A DNA stretch of 64,000 nucleotides from the NCBI RefSeq assembly GCF_030769565.1, contig NZ_JAVCAP010000001.1, forward strand, positions 25,401-89,400. The letters are read 5' to 3'. The position numbers were made by a program, and so were the translations under genes. This DNA is from Methylophilus aquaticus. GTDB lineage: Bacteria; Pseudomonadota; Gammaproteobacteria; Burkholderiales; Methylophilaceae. How positions within the stretch are numbered: position 1 is the stretch's first letter; each line of letters starts with the position of its first letter. Shown here piece by piece: positions 47,372 through 55,531 of the stretch. The notes under the pieces are model-generated. The model did no database searches. It saw only the letters and a program-made list of their open reading frames with translations, and was not told the DNA's origin.

Positions 47372-48196
47372 TTAATCTCGCCGCGTTTCCAACACCCCCC
47401 ACACCAAACTCAACACCAGCAACCACACCGCACATCCCAAAATAATCGCTTGTTGTGGGTGCTGGTAAATTGCCCGCAAAGGCGTTTGTGCAATGGCCCG
47501 GGCATTCGCCTGATAATGCTCTGCCGCTTGCACGCCCAGTTTTTTCACCTGCTGCCATACCGGTTGTATCGCCTGTTGACCATGCTTTAGCCAGTGCTCA
47601 GAGCGCGTCAAAAAGGATTTTTTAACCTGATCAAACTGTGCAGTTTCTAATGTTGGCAGATGCACACTGGGCCAATGGATCTCGCGCCAGTGCAATCTGG
47701 ACAAGAGTGGTGGAGCAGGAAGCGGGGCTACAGGGCCGCCGCTGATTTGCATGCTCATGACCAAACCAGGCAGCTTTTCATCCACAGTATCGGCAGTCAG
47801 TTCTTCCGCCTTTTTAATGCGGCGGGTCACAGTATGCATGTCGCCTGCATCGGGAACGGCAATTAGTTGTGCGCGTTGAGTGGGTGCATCCGCCTGCAGA
47901 AGAATGCCACGATGACGACTGAAGCTCAGGGCTTGTTGGATAAAGCGTTGTTGCAAAATGGGGCTTTGCGGGTAGAGTTTGACCGCCAGGCTCTGCAGAC
48001 TTTCACCTGGCAATAGCGGCCATAGCATGCCCGGTTCACGCGGCGGTGTTTCAATACCAAGTGCGGCCTGTGCCTGCGGGATGGGCAGCGCGAAGGCTAT
48101 GCTAATGGCAAGCAATGAAAGTTGGTCCATCATCCCCTTGTGTAAGCAGGTTTTGCGTAACCAGTGCCACAAACGGTGATGAGGGAGGTGGCGCAT
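47372..48196 (-). CDS. Hypothetical exported, C-terminally anchored protein, possible FimV/LysM-type
   Basis: 274 aa. Hydrophobic signal-like segment (LSLLAISIAFALPIPQAQA, about 25-44) and a C-terminal membrane helix (AIILGCAVWLLVLSLVWGV). Between them, WPLLPGESLQSLAVKLYPQSPILQQRFIQQAL resembles a LysM-like/FimV-type motif that binds peptidoglycan. Starts by a one-base overlap with the argH stop (TGATG); an internal ATG pair at 48133 after AAGGGG is an alternative start. Co-transcribed with argH. Function unknown. Confidence 0.7.
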   Translation of the reverse strand: MRHLPHHRLWHWLRKTCLHKGMMDQLSLLAISIAFALPIPQAQAALGIETPPREPGMLWPLLPGESLQSLAVKLYPQSPILQQRFIQQALSFSRHRGILLQADAPTQRAQLIAVPDAGDMHTVTRRIKKAEELTADTVDEKLPGLVMSMQISGGPVAPLPAPPLLSRLHWREIHWPSVHLPTLETAQFDQVKKSFLTRSEHWLKHGQQAIQPVWQQVKKLGVQAAEHYQANARAIAQTPLRAIYQHPQQAIILGCAVWLLVLSLVWGVLETRRD

Positions 48197-49611
48197 CAGC
48201 TGCCCAGTTGTTGTCTGGCTTGCGCGATGGCGCGGCGCACTTGTGCTGGTGCGGTGCCTCCGGTGTGGTTACGGCTGGCGACCGAGCCTTCGAGCGTGAG
48301 CACTTCAAACACATCGTCGTTGATGCTGCCACTAAAGGCTTGCAGTTCGGTCAGGCTGAACTCAGCCAGATCCCGGCCAGATTCAACACCAGCTTTGACT
48401 GCATGCGCGACGACTTCATGTGCATCACGGAACGGCATGCCTTTTTTCACCAGATAGTCGGCGAGATCCGTTGCTGTTGCAAAGCCCTCTAATGCCGCCT
48501 GACGCATATTGTCGGCTTTGACGGTAATGCCGCGCAGCATGTCTGCATAAATCTGCAAGGTCACCAGCAAGGTGTCCGCCACGTCAAACAGCGGTTCCTT
48601 GTCTTCCTGATTGTCTTTGTTGTAGGCCAGTGGCTGGCCTTTCATCAGGGTCAGCAGGCCGACCAAATGGCCATAGACGCGGCTGGTTTTGCCACGCACC
48701 AGTTCTGGTACGTCAGGGTTTTTCTTTTGCGGCATGATGGAAGAGCCGGTGCAAAAGCGGTCAGCGATATCAATAAAGCCGAAGCGTGGACTCATCCATA
48801 AAATCAGTTCTTCAGAAAAACGTGACAGGTGCATCATGAGCAAAGAAGCCGCCGCATTAAATTCAATGGCAAAGTCACGGTCGGAGACGGCATCCAGCGA
48901 GTTCTGGCAAACGCTGTCAAAGCCGAGCAACTCGGCCACCAGTTCCCGCTTGATCGGGTAGCTGGTGCCCGCCAGTGCAGCGGCACCCAATGGCAGGCTA
49001 TTAATCCGTTTGCGTGCATCGGCAAAGCGCTCGGCATCGCGGTTGAGCATTTCAAAATAGGCCATCAGGTGGTGGCCAAACGTCACTGGCTGCGCCACTT
49101 GCAAATGGGTAAAGCCGGGCATGATGGTGGCGGCATGTTGTTCGGCCAGATCGAGCAGCGAGGTTTGCAGGGCGCGGATGCCAGCGATGGTGTCATCGAC
49201 CACGCTGCGCAACCATAAGCGTACATCGGTGGCGACCTGGTCGTTACGCGAGCGGCCGGTGTGCAGGCGTTTGCCTGCATCGCCAATCTTCTCGGTCAGG
49301 CGTCTTTCAATATTCAGGTGGACATCTTCCAGATCCAGCAGCCATTCAAATTGCCCGGCTGCAATCTCAGCCAGAATCTCGCTCAAGCCGCGTTTGATGT
49401 CTTCAACGTCTTTGGCAGAAATAATGCCTTGTGCGCCCAGCATGGTGGCGTGGGCGATGGAGCCTTGAATATCAAAAGCGGCCAGACGTTTGTCAAAATC
49501 CACCGACGCTGTGTAGCGTTTGACCAGTTCGGCCACCGGCTCGTTAAAGCGGCCTGACCATGCCTGGTCTTTTTGATGCAATGAAGACTGTGTATTGGAA
49601 TTGGACGTTGT
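48196..49611 (-). CDS. argH: Argininosuccinate lyase
   Basis: Last step of arginine synthesis (argininosuccinate to arginine plus fumarate). About 471 aa. Family motifs: [56 protein letters not shown], and the fumarase-superfamily signature [13 protein letters not shown] prefer TTG 49611 (reading [15 protein letters not shown]), with AGAAAG upstream; a GTG at 49671 would add 20 residues. Divergent from algZ. Confidence 0.95.
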   Translation of the reverse strand, partial: TTSNSNTQSSLHQKDQAWSGRFNEPVAELVKRYTASVDFDKRLAAFDIQGSIAHATMLGAQGIISAKDVEDIKRGLSEILAEIAAGQFEWLLDLEDVHLNIERRLTEKIGDAGKRLHTGRSRNDQVATDVRLWLRSVVDDTIAGIRALQTSLLDLAEQHAATIMPGFTHLQVAQPVTFGHHLMAYFEMLNRDAERFADARKRINSLPLGAAALAGTSYPIKRELVAELLGFDSVCQNSLDAVSDRDFAIEFNAAASLLMMHLSRFSEELILWMSPRFGFIDIADRFCTGSSIMPQKKNPDVPELVRGKTSRVYGHLVGLLTLMKGQPLAYNKDNQEDKEPLFDVADTLLVTLQIYADMLRGITVKADNMRQAALEGFATATDLADYLVKKGMPFRDAHEVVAHAVKAGVESGRDLAEFSLTELQAFSGSINDDVFEVLTLEGSVASRNHTGGTAPAQVRRAIAQARQQLGS

Positions 49612-49717
49612 CAAAACAAAATTCTTTCTGCCAGAAATTGGGCGGCTAGCGCGTGCTTGCACCTGTGGCACTTAATACTTATGATGCTATCACGACATTA
49701 TAAACGAACATCACACT

Positions 49718-50737
49718 GTGCGTAAAAGTAGCCGCATCCCCAATTTTCGCAATCTGGGCATTCACTTAAGAGTGTTATTGCTGCATGTGGGCTTATTGCT
49801 GTTGCTGGCATTGTTCAACTGGCAGCCTGCACTGGCCAACAACACCTTGTGGGCGGATATCACAGGCTTTGGTTTGTGCCTGTTGCCGCCTTTGTTACTG
49901 GTGCTGGGCATGCTGACGCTGTGCTATCCGTGGCTGAGTCGCTGGCCTTATCGTTCGGGCATGGCCGCCATTATTGGGCTGGCCCTGCTGCTGACCCTGG
50001 CCATCACGGCGATTTACCAGCAATTTATTGCCGCCCTGACGCCGCTCAACTGGGTGCAGGTGACCTTGGTTTGTATGGGCGACAGCGTGCTGAGTTTGTA
50101 TTACCTTGACTTGTTACAGCGTGCGTACTCGCCTGCCATTGCCGAAGCGCGATTGCAGGCCTTGCAAGCCAGAATCCGCCCCCATTTTTTGTTTAACAGC
50201 TTAAATGCAGTGCTGTCATTGATTCGTAGCCAGCCACAGCGTGCTGAAACCGCACTGGAAGACATGGCGGAGCTGTTTCGCGTATTGATGGCGGATAATA
50301 GAGACTTGGTGCCATTGGCGCAAGAGATGGCTTTGTGCCAGCAGTATCTGAGTATTGAAAAATTGCGACTGGATGCCCGCTTGCAATGCGACTGGCAACA
50401 CGCGGCAATTCCACCTGACATCATGATTCCGCCACTGATTTTGCAGCCCTTGCTAGAGAACGCGGTGTATCACGGCATAGAGCCGCGTGCGCAAGGCGGC
50501 GTAATCACGATTGAAATTGATACCAGCGACAAACGTTTGTTACTGCGTATCAGCAATCCGTTGCCCCCCAATAATGACAAGCCCGGTGGCAATAAAATGG
50601 CACTCAAAAACATTCGGGAACGCTTGCGTTTGCACTATGACCTTGAGGCGCAGCTCCTGCAATATCAGGCCGATCAGCGCTATGTAGTCGAAATCACGAT
50701 TCCGACGCGACCGCTGTCCGAGGTCATGCATGGCTGA
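49718..50737 (+). CDS. algZ: LytS/AlgZ-type sensor histidine kinase
   Basis: 339 aa. Four or five hydrophobic helices (residues 15-130), then a His_kinase domain with the phospho-acceptor in ARIRPHFLFNSLNAVLSLIR and an HATPase region (PPLILQPLLENAVYHGI, NIRERLRLHY). No periplasmic sensor domain. GTG start at 49718. Overlaps algR by 8 nt. The order argH-algZ-algR-hemC-hemD is that of pseudomonads, where the pair controls surface functions; targets here are unknown. Confidence 0.9.
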   Translation: MRKSSRIPNFRNLGIHLRVLLLHVGLLLLLALFNWQPALANNTLWADITGFGLCLLPPLLLVLGMLTLCYPWLSRWPYRSGMAAIIGLALLLTLAITAIYQQFIAALTPLNWVQVTLVCMGDSVLSLYYLDLLQRAYSPAIAEARLQALQARIRPHFLFNSLNAVLSLIRSQPQRAETALEDMAELFRVLMADNRDLVPLAQEMALCQQYLSIEKLRLDARLQCDWQHAAIPPDIMIPPLILQPLLENAVYHGIEPRAQGGVITIEIDTSDKRLLLRISNPLPPNNDKPGGNKMALKNIRERLRLHYDLEAQLLQYQADQRYVVEITIPTRPLSEVMHG

Positions 50738-51485
50738 AATAACCGTATTGATTGTCGATGACGAGCCACTGGCTCGACAGCGTTTGCGTGATCTGGTGGG
50801 GGATATAGGCGGCTATGCCATTGCAGACGAAGCTGCCAACGGTGTAGAAGCGATGGCGCAATTACAGGCCTCTGCCGTGGACATTGTGCTGGTGGATATT
50901 CGCATGCCAGTGATGGATGGCATTGAGTTTGCACAACATTTACGCGGGATGGCCGCGCCTCCGAGCCTGATTTTTACCACGGCTTATGACCATTATGCCT
51001 TGCAGGCATTTGACTTGAATGCCGTTGATTATGTGCTCAAACCGATACGCACCGAGCGCCTCGCGGCGGCGCTCGCAAAAGTGCAAGCCAAACAGCCCAT
51101 GACTGACAAACAGCTGCAGGCACTGCAACCATTGCAATCTACCCACGCACATCTGAGTATCCATGAGCGCGGCAAGGTGATACTGGTGCCTCTCTCCGAG
51201 GTGTTGTATTTGCGTGCTGAACTCAAATATGTCACGGTGCGTACGCGTGAAAAATCCCATTTGCTGGAAGCCTCGCTGAGCCAGCTGGAGCAGACCTATA
51301 GCCAAAATTTTGTGCGTGTACATCGCAATGCGCTGGTGGCGCGTGATGCCATTGCCGGTTTTGAAAAACTGCGTAGCGAGGCGGAGGATGTGTCCGCCGA
51401 AGCTGCGTGGGTGGTGCTGATCAAAGGTATTACTGACACGTTGGCCGTCAGCCGTCGGCACCAGCATTTGATTAAAATGGTTTAA
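50730..51485 (+). CDS. algR: LytTR-family response regulator, AlgR-like
   Basis: 251 aa. Receiver domain (VLIVDDEPLARQRLRDLV with acidic pair, VDIVLVDIRMPVMDG with the phospho-Asp, and FTTAYDHYALQAFDLNAVDYVLKPI), then LytTR DNA-binding domain (ILVPLSEVLYLRAELKYVTVRTREKSHLLEASL, FVRVHRNALVA). Partner of the overlapping kinase. Followed by a terminator and a MITE-like element that separate it from hemC. Confidence 0.93.
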   Translation: MAEITVLIVDDEPLARQRLRDLVGDIGGYAIADEAANGVEAMAQLQASAVDIVLVDIRMPVMDGIEFAQHLRGMAAPPSLIFTTAYDHYALQAFDLNAVDYVLKPIRTERLAAALAKVQAKQPMTDKQLQALQPLQSTHAHLSIHERGKVILVPLSEVLYLRAELKYVTVRTREKSHLLEASLSQLEQTYSQNFVRVHRNALVARDAIAGFEKLRSEAEDVSAEAAWVVLIKGITDTLAVSRRHQHLIKMV

Positions 51486-51494
51486 CGTATTCAA

Positions 51495-51530
51495 AAAAAG
51501 CCCGGCGAAAGATGTGTCGCCGGGCTTTTT
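51495..51530 (+). terminator. Rho-independent terminator after algR
   Basis: AGCCCGGCGA ... TCGCCGGGCT: 10-bp GC-rich stem around an 8-nt loop with A-tract before and TTTTT after. Confidence 0.93.
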
Positions 51531-51713
51531 AAACCCAGATTTTCCATGAGGACTTGAAACGGCCACGCAGGGTGGTTTGATGGATTTTTTGTGGAAATTT
51601 GAGGGACTAAAAAATAGTCATTCTATTCACCGAAAATTTGCGCAAAAAAGACGCAATCCGGACAAGTTGACGTTCAAGTAGATTGAAAATCGCCTAATGG
51701 AAAATCTGGGTTT
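51531..51713. mobile_element. MITE-like element with perfect 17-bp terminal inverted repeats
   Basis: AAACCCAGATTTTCCAT at 51531-51547 and its exact complement ATGGAAAATCTGGGTTT at 51697-51713 enclose 149 nt of non-coding DNA. The repeats extend imperfectly to about 22 bp. If the outermost A/T is not counted, TA flanks both ends, as in IS630-type insertions, but this could be chance. No transposase inside; it would need one elsewhere. Confidence 0.68.
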
Positions 51714-51728
51714 ATTGCAAAATACCGC

Positions 51729-52400
51729 TTATTTTTTCTTCTGCTGCGCCTGTTCAATTACCCGATTTGCCCAGTCGCGGCCACCCAGTCCAAACGCAAT
51801 CGCCAGTGCCAGAAACACGGCGCCAAACACAATCACGAACAATGCATGGATCAATTGCATGCCGATACCCAGCTGCTCCAGCCCGATAAAAATCGCCAGT
51901 ATTTGAATGCAGTATTCAGCTGATGTGCTGATGACAAGCGCATGTTCAAATTTGATACTGTGCAACCACGCGAACACCAGGCGGTTGATAAAGCGGGCAA
52001 ACAGCGTCCCAAAGATCACCACCAGAATCGCGACAATAATATGCGGCAGATAACTGGCCAGTTCACGCAGCAACACGGCGACTTCGGTCATGCCCAGCGA
52101 GTTGGCACCCGTAATCACAAACAGCAAAATCACCAGCCAGTAAACGACCTGGCTGATAATGCCACTCAGAGTGACATGGTAATTGGCGTCCTGCATAAAG
52201 GCTTCAACCCCAGATTTTTTTGCAAAAGCATCAAAACGGGTGATTTCGAGAAGACGTTTAACGCCGAGGCGGACCAATTTGGCGATCAACCAGCCAAAAA
52301 ACAGAATCACCATCGCCGCTAACAGTTTGGGTACAAAATTGACCAGATCGATCCAGAAATAATTGAGAGAAGACAGGAAGATTTCGAGTTGGTATTGCAT
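51729..52400 (-). CDS. Small mechanosensitive-channel-related membrane protein (conserved TM-helix repeats)
   Basis: 223 aa with four or five membrane helices. Contains two copies of the conserved TM-helix unit found in MscS-related CmpX proteins: VPKLLAAMVILFFGWLIAKLV (about 23) and LPHIIVAILVVIFGTLFARFI (about 118). Ends QRVIEQAQQKKK-like basic tail. Probably a small channel or membrane-stress protein; no MscS beta domain. Monocistronic. Confidence 0.8.
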   Translation of the reverse strand: MQYQLEIFLSSLNYFWIDLVNFVPKLLAAMVILFFGWLIAKLVRLGVKRLLEITRFDAFAKKSGVEAFMQDANYHVTLSGIISQVVYWLVILLFVITGANSLGMTEVAVLLRELASYLPHIIVAILVVIFGTLFARFINRLVFAWLHSIKFEHALVISTSAEYCIQILAIFIGLEQLGIGMQLIHALFVIVFGAVFLALAIAFGLGGRDWANRVIEQAQQKKK

Positions 52401-52684
52401 TATTTACCCCTTTCGGACAATGCTGGTCTATTCATTTGTGTGCTCTAAAAGCGCATGAGCAAAAGACACGGCTCATAAGCTTACCCGATCTTTTAGGGCT
52501 TGTGTGTCAGTGTATAGCTGACATGGTGACGGCGATGGCTTTATATTCGCTGAATTAGAATGCTCCTGCGCGCAGCGCTGCATACGGGCAAAGTATTTGG
52601 CAGGCATGTGCTGCCAGTGTGTCGCGCGCTCAGGGCGCACCATCCGCCCGTGCCCTCGGGAAAAATCTGGGTTAAAATGCCGGG

Positions 52685-53629
52685 ATGACGACATTCAATC
52701 CCCCTCAAACACTGGTGATTGCCTCACGCGAAAGTGCGCTGGCGATGTGGCAAGCCAAGCATATTCAGGCACGATTACAGGCGCTCTATCCGCAATGCAC
52801 TGTGACTATTCTTGGCATGACGACCACCGGCGACCAGATCCTGGATTCACCATTGTCGCGTATCGGCGGCAAGGGTCTGTTTGTAAAAGAGCTGGAAAAC
52901 GCATTGGCAGATGGCAGTGCCGATCTCGCCGTACACAGCATGAAAGACGTGCCCATGCATCTGCCAGAGGGCTTTATGATGGCAGCGACCGGTGAGCGAG
53001 AGGATCCGCGCGATGCCTTTGTTTCCAATGACTATGATGCTTTGGAAGATTTGCCCGCGGGAAGCGTAGTGGGGACTTCCAGCTTGCGGCGGCAAAGCCA
53101 GTTGCAGGCACGCTTTCCGCACTTGAAGATCGAATCTTTGCGCGGTAATGTACAAACCCGTTTGCGTAAGCTGGATGAAGGACAATATGCCGCCATCATT
53201 CTGGCAGCGGCGGGTTTGATCAGGTTGGAATTGGGCCACCGTATTCGCCAGTCTATCGCACCGCAAGACAGCATTCCAGCAGTTGGGCAGGGCGCCTTGG
53301 GCATAGAAATCAACGCCAAGCGCCAGGATTTACTGGCCATATTGGCACCATTAAATCATGTAGATACCGAACTGTGCGTGCTGGCTGAACGAGGGTTTAG
53401 CCGTGCGTTGGCCGGGAGCTGTACCGTGCCATTGGGCGCCTATGCGACCAAGCAGGATGGCATGTTGCACATGACCGGTTTTGTGGCGAGTGTAGACGGC
53501 AAACAAATGCTCAGGGAAACCGTCACGGGCTCTGCTGACGAGGCAGAAAAGCTGGGCCAGCAATTAGCGCAGCAACTGGTTGCGCGTGGCGCAGATAAAA
53601 TACTGGCAGCGCTGGACGGCGTGAAATGA
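52685..53629 (+). CDS. hemC: Hydroxymethylbilane synthase (porphobilinogen deaminase)
   Basis: Joins four porphobilinogens to hydroxymethylbilane in tetrapyrrole synthesis. 314 aa. [24 protein letters not shown] (catalytic Asp), [20 protein letters not shown], and [14 protein letters not shown] with the Cys that carries the dipyrromethane cofactor. ATG 52685. Overlaps hemD by 4 nt. Confidence 0.98.
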   Translation: MTTFNPPQTLVIASRESALAMWQAKHIQARLQALYPQCTVTILGMTTTGDQILDSPLSRIGGKGLFVKELENALADGSADLAVHSMKDVPMHLPEGFMMAATGEREDPRDAFVSNDYDALEDLPAGSVVGTSSLRRQSQLQARFPHLKIESLRGNVQTRLRKLDEGQYAAIILAAAGLIRLELGHRIRQSIAPQDSIPAVGQGALGIEINAKRQDLLAILAPLNHVDTELCVLAERGFSRALAGSCTVPLGAYATKQDGMLHMTGFVASVDGKQMLRETVTGSADEAEKLGQQLAQQLVARGADKILAALDGVK

Positions 53630-54381
53630 CCTTGCCCCTGGCCGGGCAGACCATTGCCGTCACGCGCCCGCCCGAGCAAGCCACCCGGTTGACAGCTGCC
53701 ATCGCGTCAGCAGGGGGCGCAGTCATCTCATTCCCACTGCTGGATATTCAGGCACTGCCTGATCTCTCTGATTTTCATCAAGCCATCACCCCCCTGAGCC
53801 AGTTTGACTGGGCGATTTTTATCAGCAGTAATGCCGTACAGCATGGTATGCCGCTATTGCAGCAAGCCGGGTTACCGGCCACGCTGCAATTTGCGGCAAT
53901 CGGCCCGACCACAGCGGCCAGTCTGCGTAGCTTTGGTATTGCGCAAGTGCTCACTCCGCAAGACCGCTTTGATAGTGAAGCGCTGCTTGCACTAGAAGCT
54001 TTTCAGGCGATGCAGGGGCAGCGCGTGCTGATCGTGCGTGGCGTGGGTGGGCGTGAAGTGCTGGCCGATACCTTGAAACAACGCGGTGCCGAAGTGGTGT
54101 TTGGCGAATGTTACCGGCGCGTCAACCCTCAAAGCAATGCGCAAGTGTTGGCGCAGGCCTATAATCAAGGCCAACTGCATGGCATCGTTGTGACCAGCAG
54201 TGAAGCCCTGCGCTTTTTACTCGACCTGGCGCAGGATGCCGCCTGGTTGCAAGCCACGCCTGTCTTTGTGAACCATGCCCGTATTGCCGAACAGGCGAGT
54301 GCGGCGGGTCTCACGGCCTACTGTAGTGGTGTTTCAGGGGATGACGCCATGCTGGATCTGTTGCAACGTCAGCTTGCGTAG
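53626..54381 (+). CDS. hemD: Uroporphyrinogen-III synthase
   Basis: 251 aa two-lobed enzyme that cyclises hydroxymethylbilane. Poorly conserved family; visible marks are [59 protein letters not shown] and [11 protein letters not shown]. Order and 4-nt overlap with hemC support it. hemX/hemY, which often follow, are not here. Confidence 0.92.
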   Translation: MTLPLAGQTIAVTRPPEQATRLTAAIASAGGAVISFPLLDIQALPDLSDFHQAITPLSQFDWAIFISSNAVQHGMPLLQQAGLPATLQFAAIGPTTAASLRSFGIAQVLTPQDRFDSEALLALEAFQAMQGQRVLIVRGVGGREVLADTLKQRGAEVVFGECYRRVNPQSNAQVLAQAYNQGQLHGIVVTSSEALRFLLDLAQDAAWLQATPVFVNHARIAEQASAAGLTAYCSGVSGDDAMLDLLQRQLA

Positions 54382-54384
54382 TCG

Positions 54385-55050
54385 TCAAAGCAGCCTGCGT
54401 CTAAACGCCAGCAAGCCCAAACCCAGCCATAGCATCGCCGCGCGATTTGCCTCTGGCACAGCCGAAACTGAAGCAGTGAGCGGGGTGTTGATCAGGGGTG
54501 AGGATATTTGACTTGATGAAATTTCAATAGCGCCATCTGGTTTGATCACAATTTGACCTCCAACTGCAATCACGCCTGAAGGAGCACTTGTGTGTGTGGA
54601 TGGCATATTGAAATGCACGGTGCTACCGGCATTGACTGACAGGTCAAAAGCTTGCCAGTGAATGATGGGTGTTTTCGGGAATAGACCGTTGTTACCTGCA
54701 CTGATCACGACTTGCCCACCGCCACTGCCATCGTTTTGAACGGCGTTAATATTCACGGTGTTTGCGATATGGATGCCACCTTGGAACGTCGAAAGCGAAA
54801 TTTCTTGCGCATTCAAGTTGAGGTTTTCTAGCAGCAAGTCCCCGTCTGCGTGAATAAGGATGCTGGCGTCAGCGTTTATCCATCCGCCATTTAAAGTGAG
54901 GTTACCGTCGCAGCTGAGCGAGGCACCAGAGAGCGATGAAATGGACATCTGGCCACTGCAATAGCTACTCTCCAGACTGATCACGGTACTGGCATGGGCA
55001 GTCACAGGCATGGCAGCCAGCAACGATAACACGACAGCTAAACGTAACAT
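54385..55050 (-). CDS. Exported protein with PEP-CTERM-like C-terminus
   Basis: 221 aa. Signal peptide MLRLAVVLSLLAAMPVTAHA, then a repetitive beta-rich Ser/Gly/Asn region (LSGASLSCDGNLTLNGG, GSGGGQVVISAGNNG), and a tail VPEANRAAMLWLGLGLLAFRRRLL: a PEP-like motif (PEA in place of PEP), hydrophobic helix and basic cluster, as recognised by exosortase/EpsH systems in exopolysaccharide-forming bacteria. Convergent with hemD with only 3 nt between stops. Confidence 0.8.
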   Translation of the reverse strand: MLRLAVVLSLLAAMPVTAHASTVISLESSYCSGQMSISSLSGASLSCDGNLTLNGGWINADASILIHADGDLLLENLNLNAQEISLSTFQGGIHIANTVNINAVQNDGSGGGQVVISAGNNGLFPKTPIIHWQAFDLSVNAGSTVHFNMPSTHTSAPSGVIAVGGQIVIKPDGAIEISSSQISSPLINTPLTASVSAVPEANRAAMLWLGLGLLAFRRRLL

Positions 55051-55175
55051 TTGTCGTTCCCGGATTGGTTTATTTTTCGCATTTTCAACATAGTGTAACG
55101 GTCCGGGTTGGCTGGCGAATGACGATTTAATGAAACCCTGACTATGGGCCAGACGCACTATTTTCAACACGCTAC

Positions 55176-55212
55176 TTGACAAAATAAACTAAATAACTAA
55201 TTATTTAGTTAT
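55176..55212 (+). promoter_or_regulatory. Promoter with overlapping operator for the ArsR-aas operon
   Basis: TTGACA at 55176-55181, then 17 nt, then AATTAT at 55199-55204 as an imperfect -10. The perfect inverted repeat ATAACTAA/TTAGTTAT (55193-55200, 55205-55212) covers the -10 and abuts the ATG of the ArsR-type gene, so the regulator probably represses its own operon. Confidence 0.65.
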
Positions 55213-55518
55213 ATGAAAAAAATCACTTCCATCCCGGATGCCTGGACCGAGATTTCTGATCTCTTTGTTGCGTTGGGTGACGCCCACCGGCAGCGTATTT
55301 TGTTATCGTTTGAAAAAAACGAGCGCTTGACCATCTTGCAGGTGGTTGAGGCTTCACAGCTCAGCCGGACAGCGGTCACGCATCATCTCAAGGTGCTCGA
55401 ACGAGGGGGGGCTTTGAAAAGTGAAAAAGTAGGACGTGAAGTCTATTTTCAGGTGAATAAAGACTGGATGCAGCAGGCGCTACATAATGTCTTGCAATAC
55501 GTTGAAGAAGAAATTTAA
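55213..55518 (+). CDS. ArsR-family winged-helix regulator
   Basis: 101 aa. Winged helix: DLFVALGDAHRQRILLSFEKNERLTILQVVEASQLSRTAVTHHLKVLERGGALKSEKVGREVYF. The metal-binding cysteine motif (ELCVC) of arsenic sensors is missing, so it probably senses another signal (lipid, redox or stress). Directly upstream of aas with 13 nt between; a palindrome covers its promoter. Confidence 0.9.
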   Translation: MKKITSIPDAWTEISDLFVALGDAHRQRILLSFEKNERLTILQVVEASQLSRTAVTHHLKVLERGGALKSEKVGREVYFQVNKDWMQQALHNVLQYVEEEI

Positions 55519-55531
55519 ACAGGGGAAGGCA

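Noticed and set aside
52505..52523. Lux-box-like palindrome TGTCAG...CTGACA before hemC
   Set aside because: Only 6-bp arms and no LuxR-type gene nearby; chance is a fair explanation.
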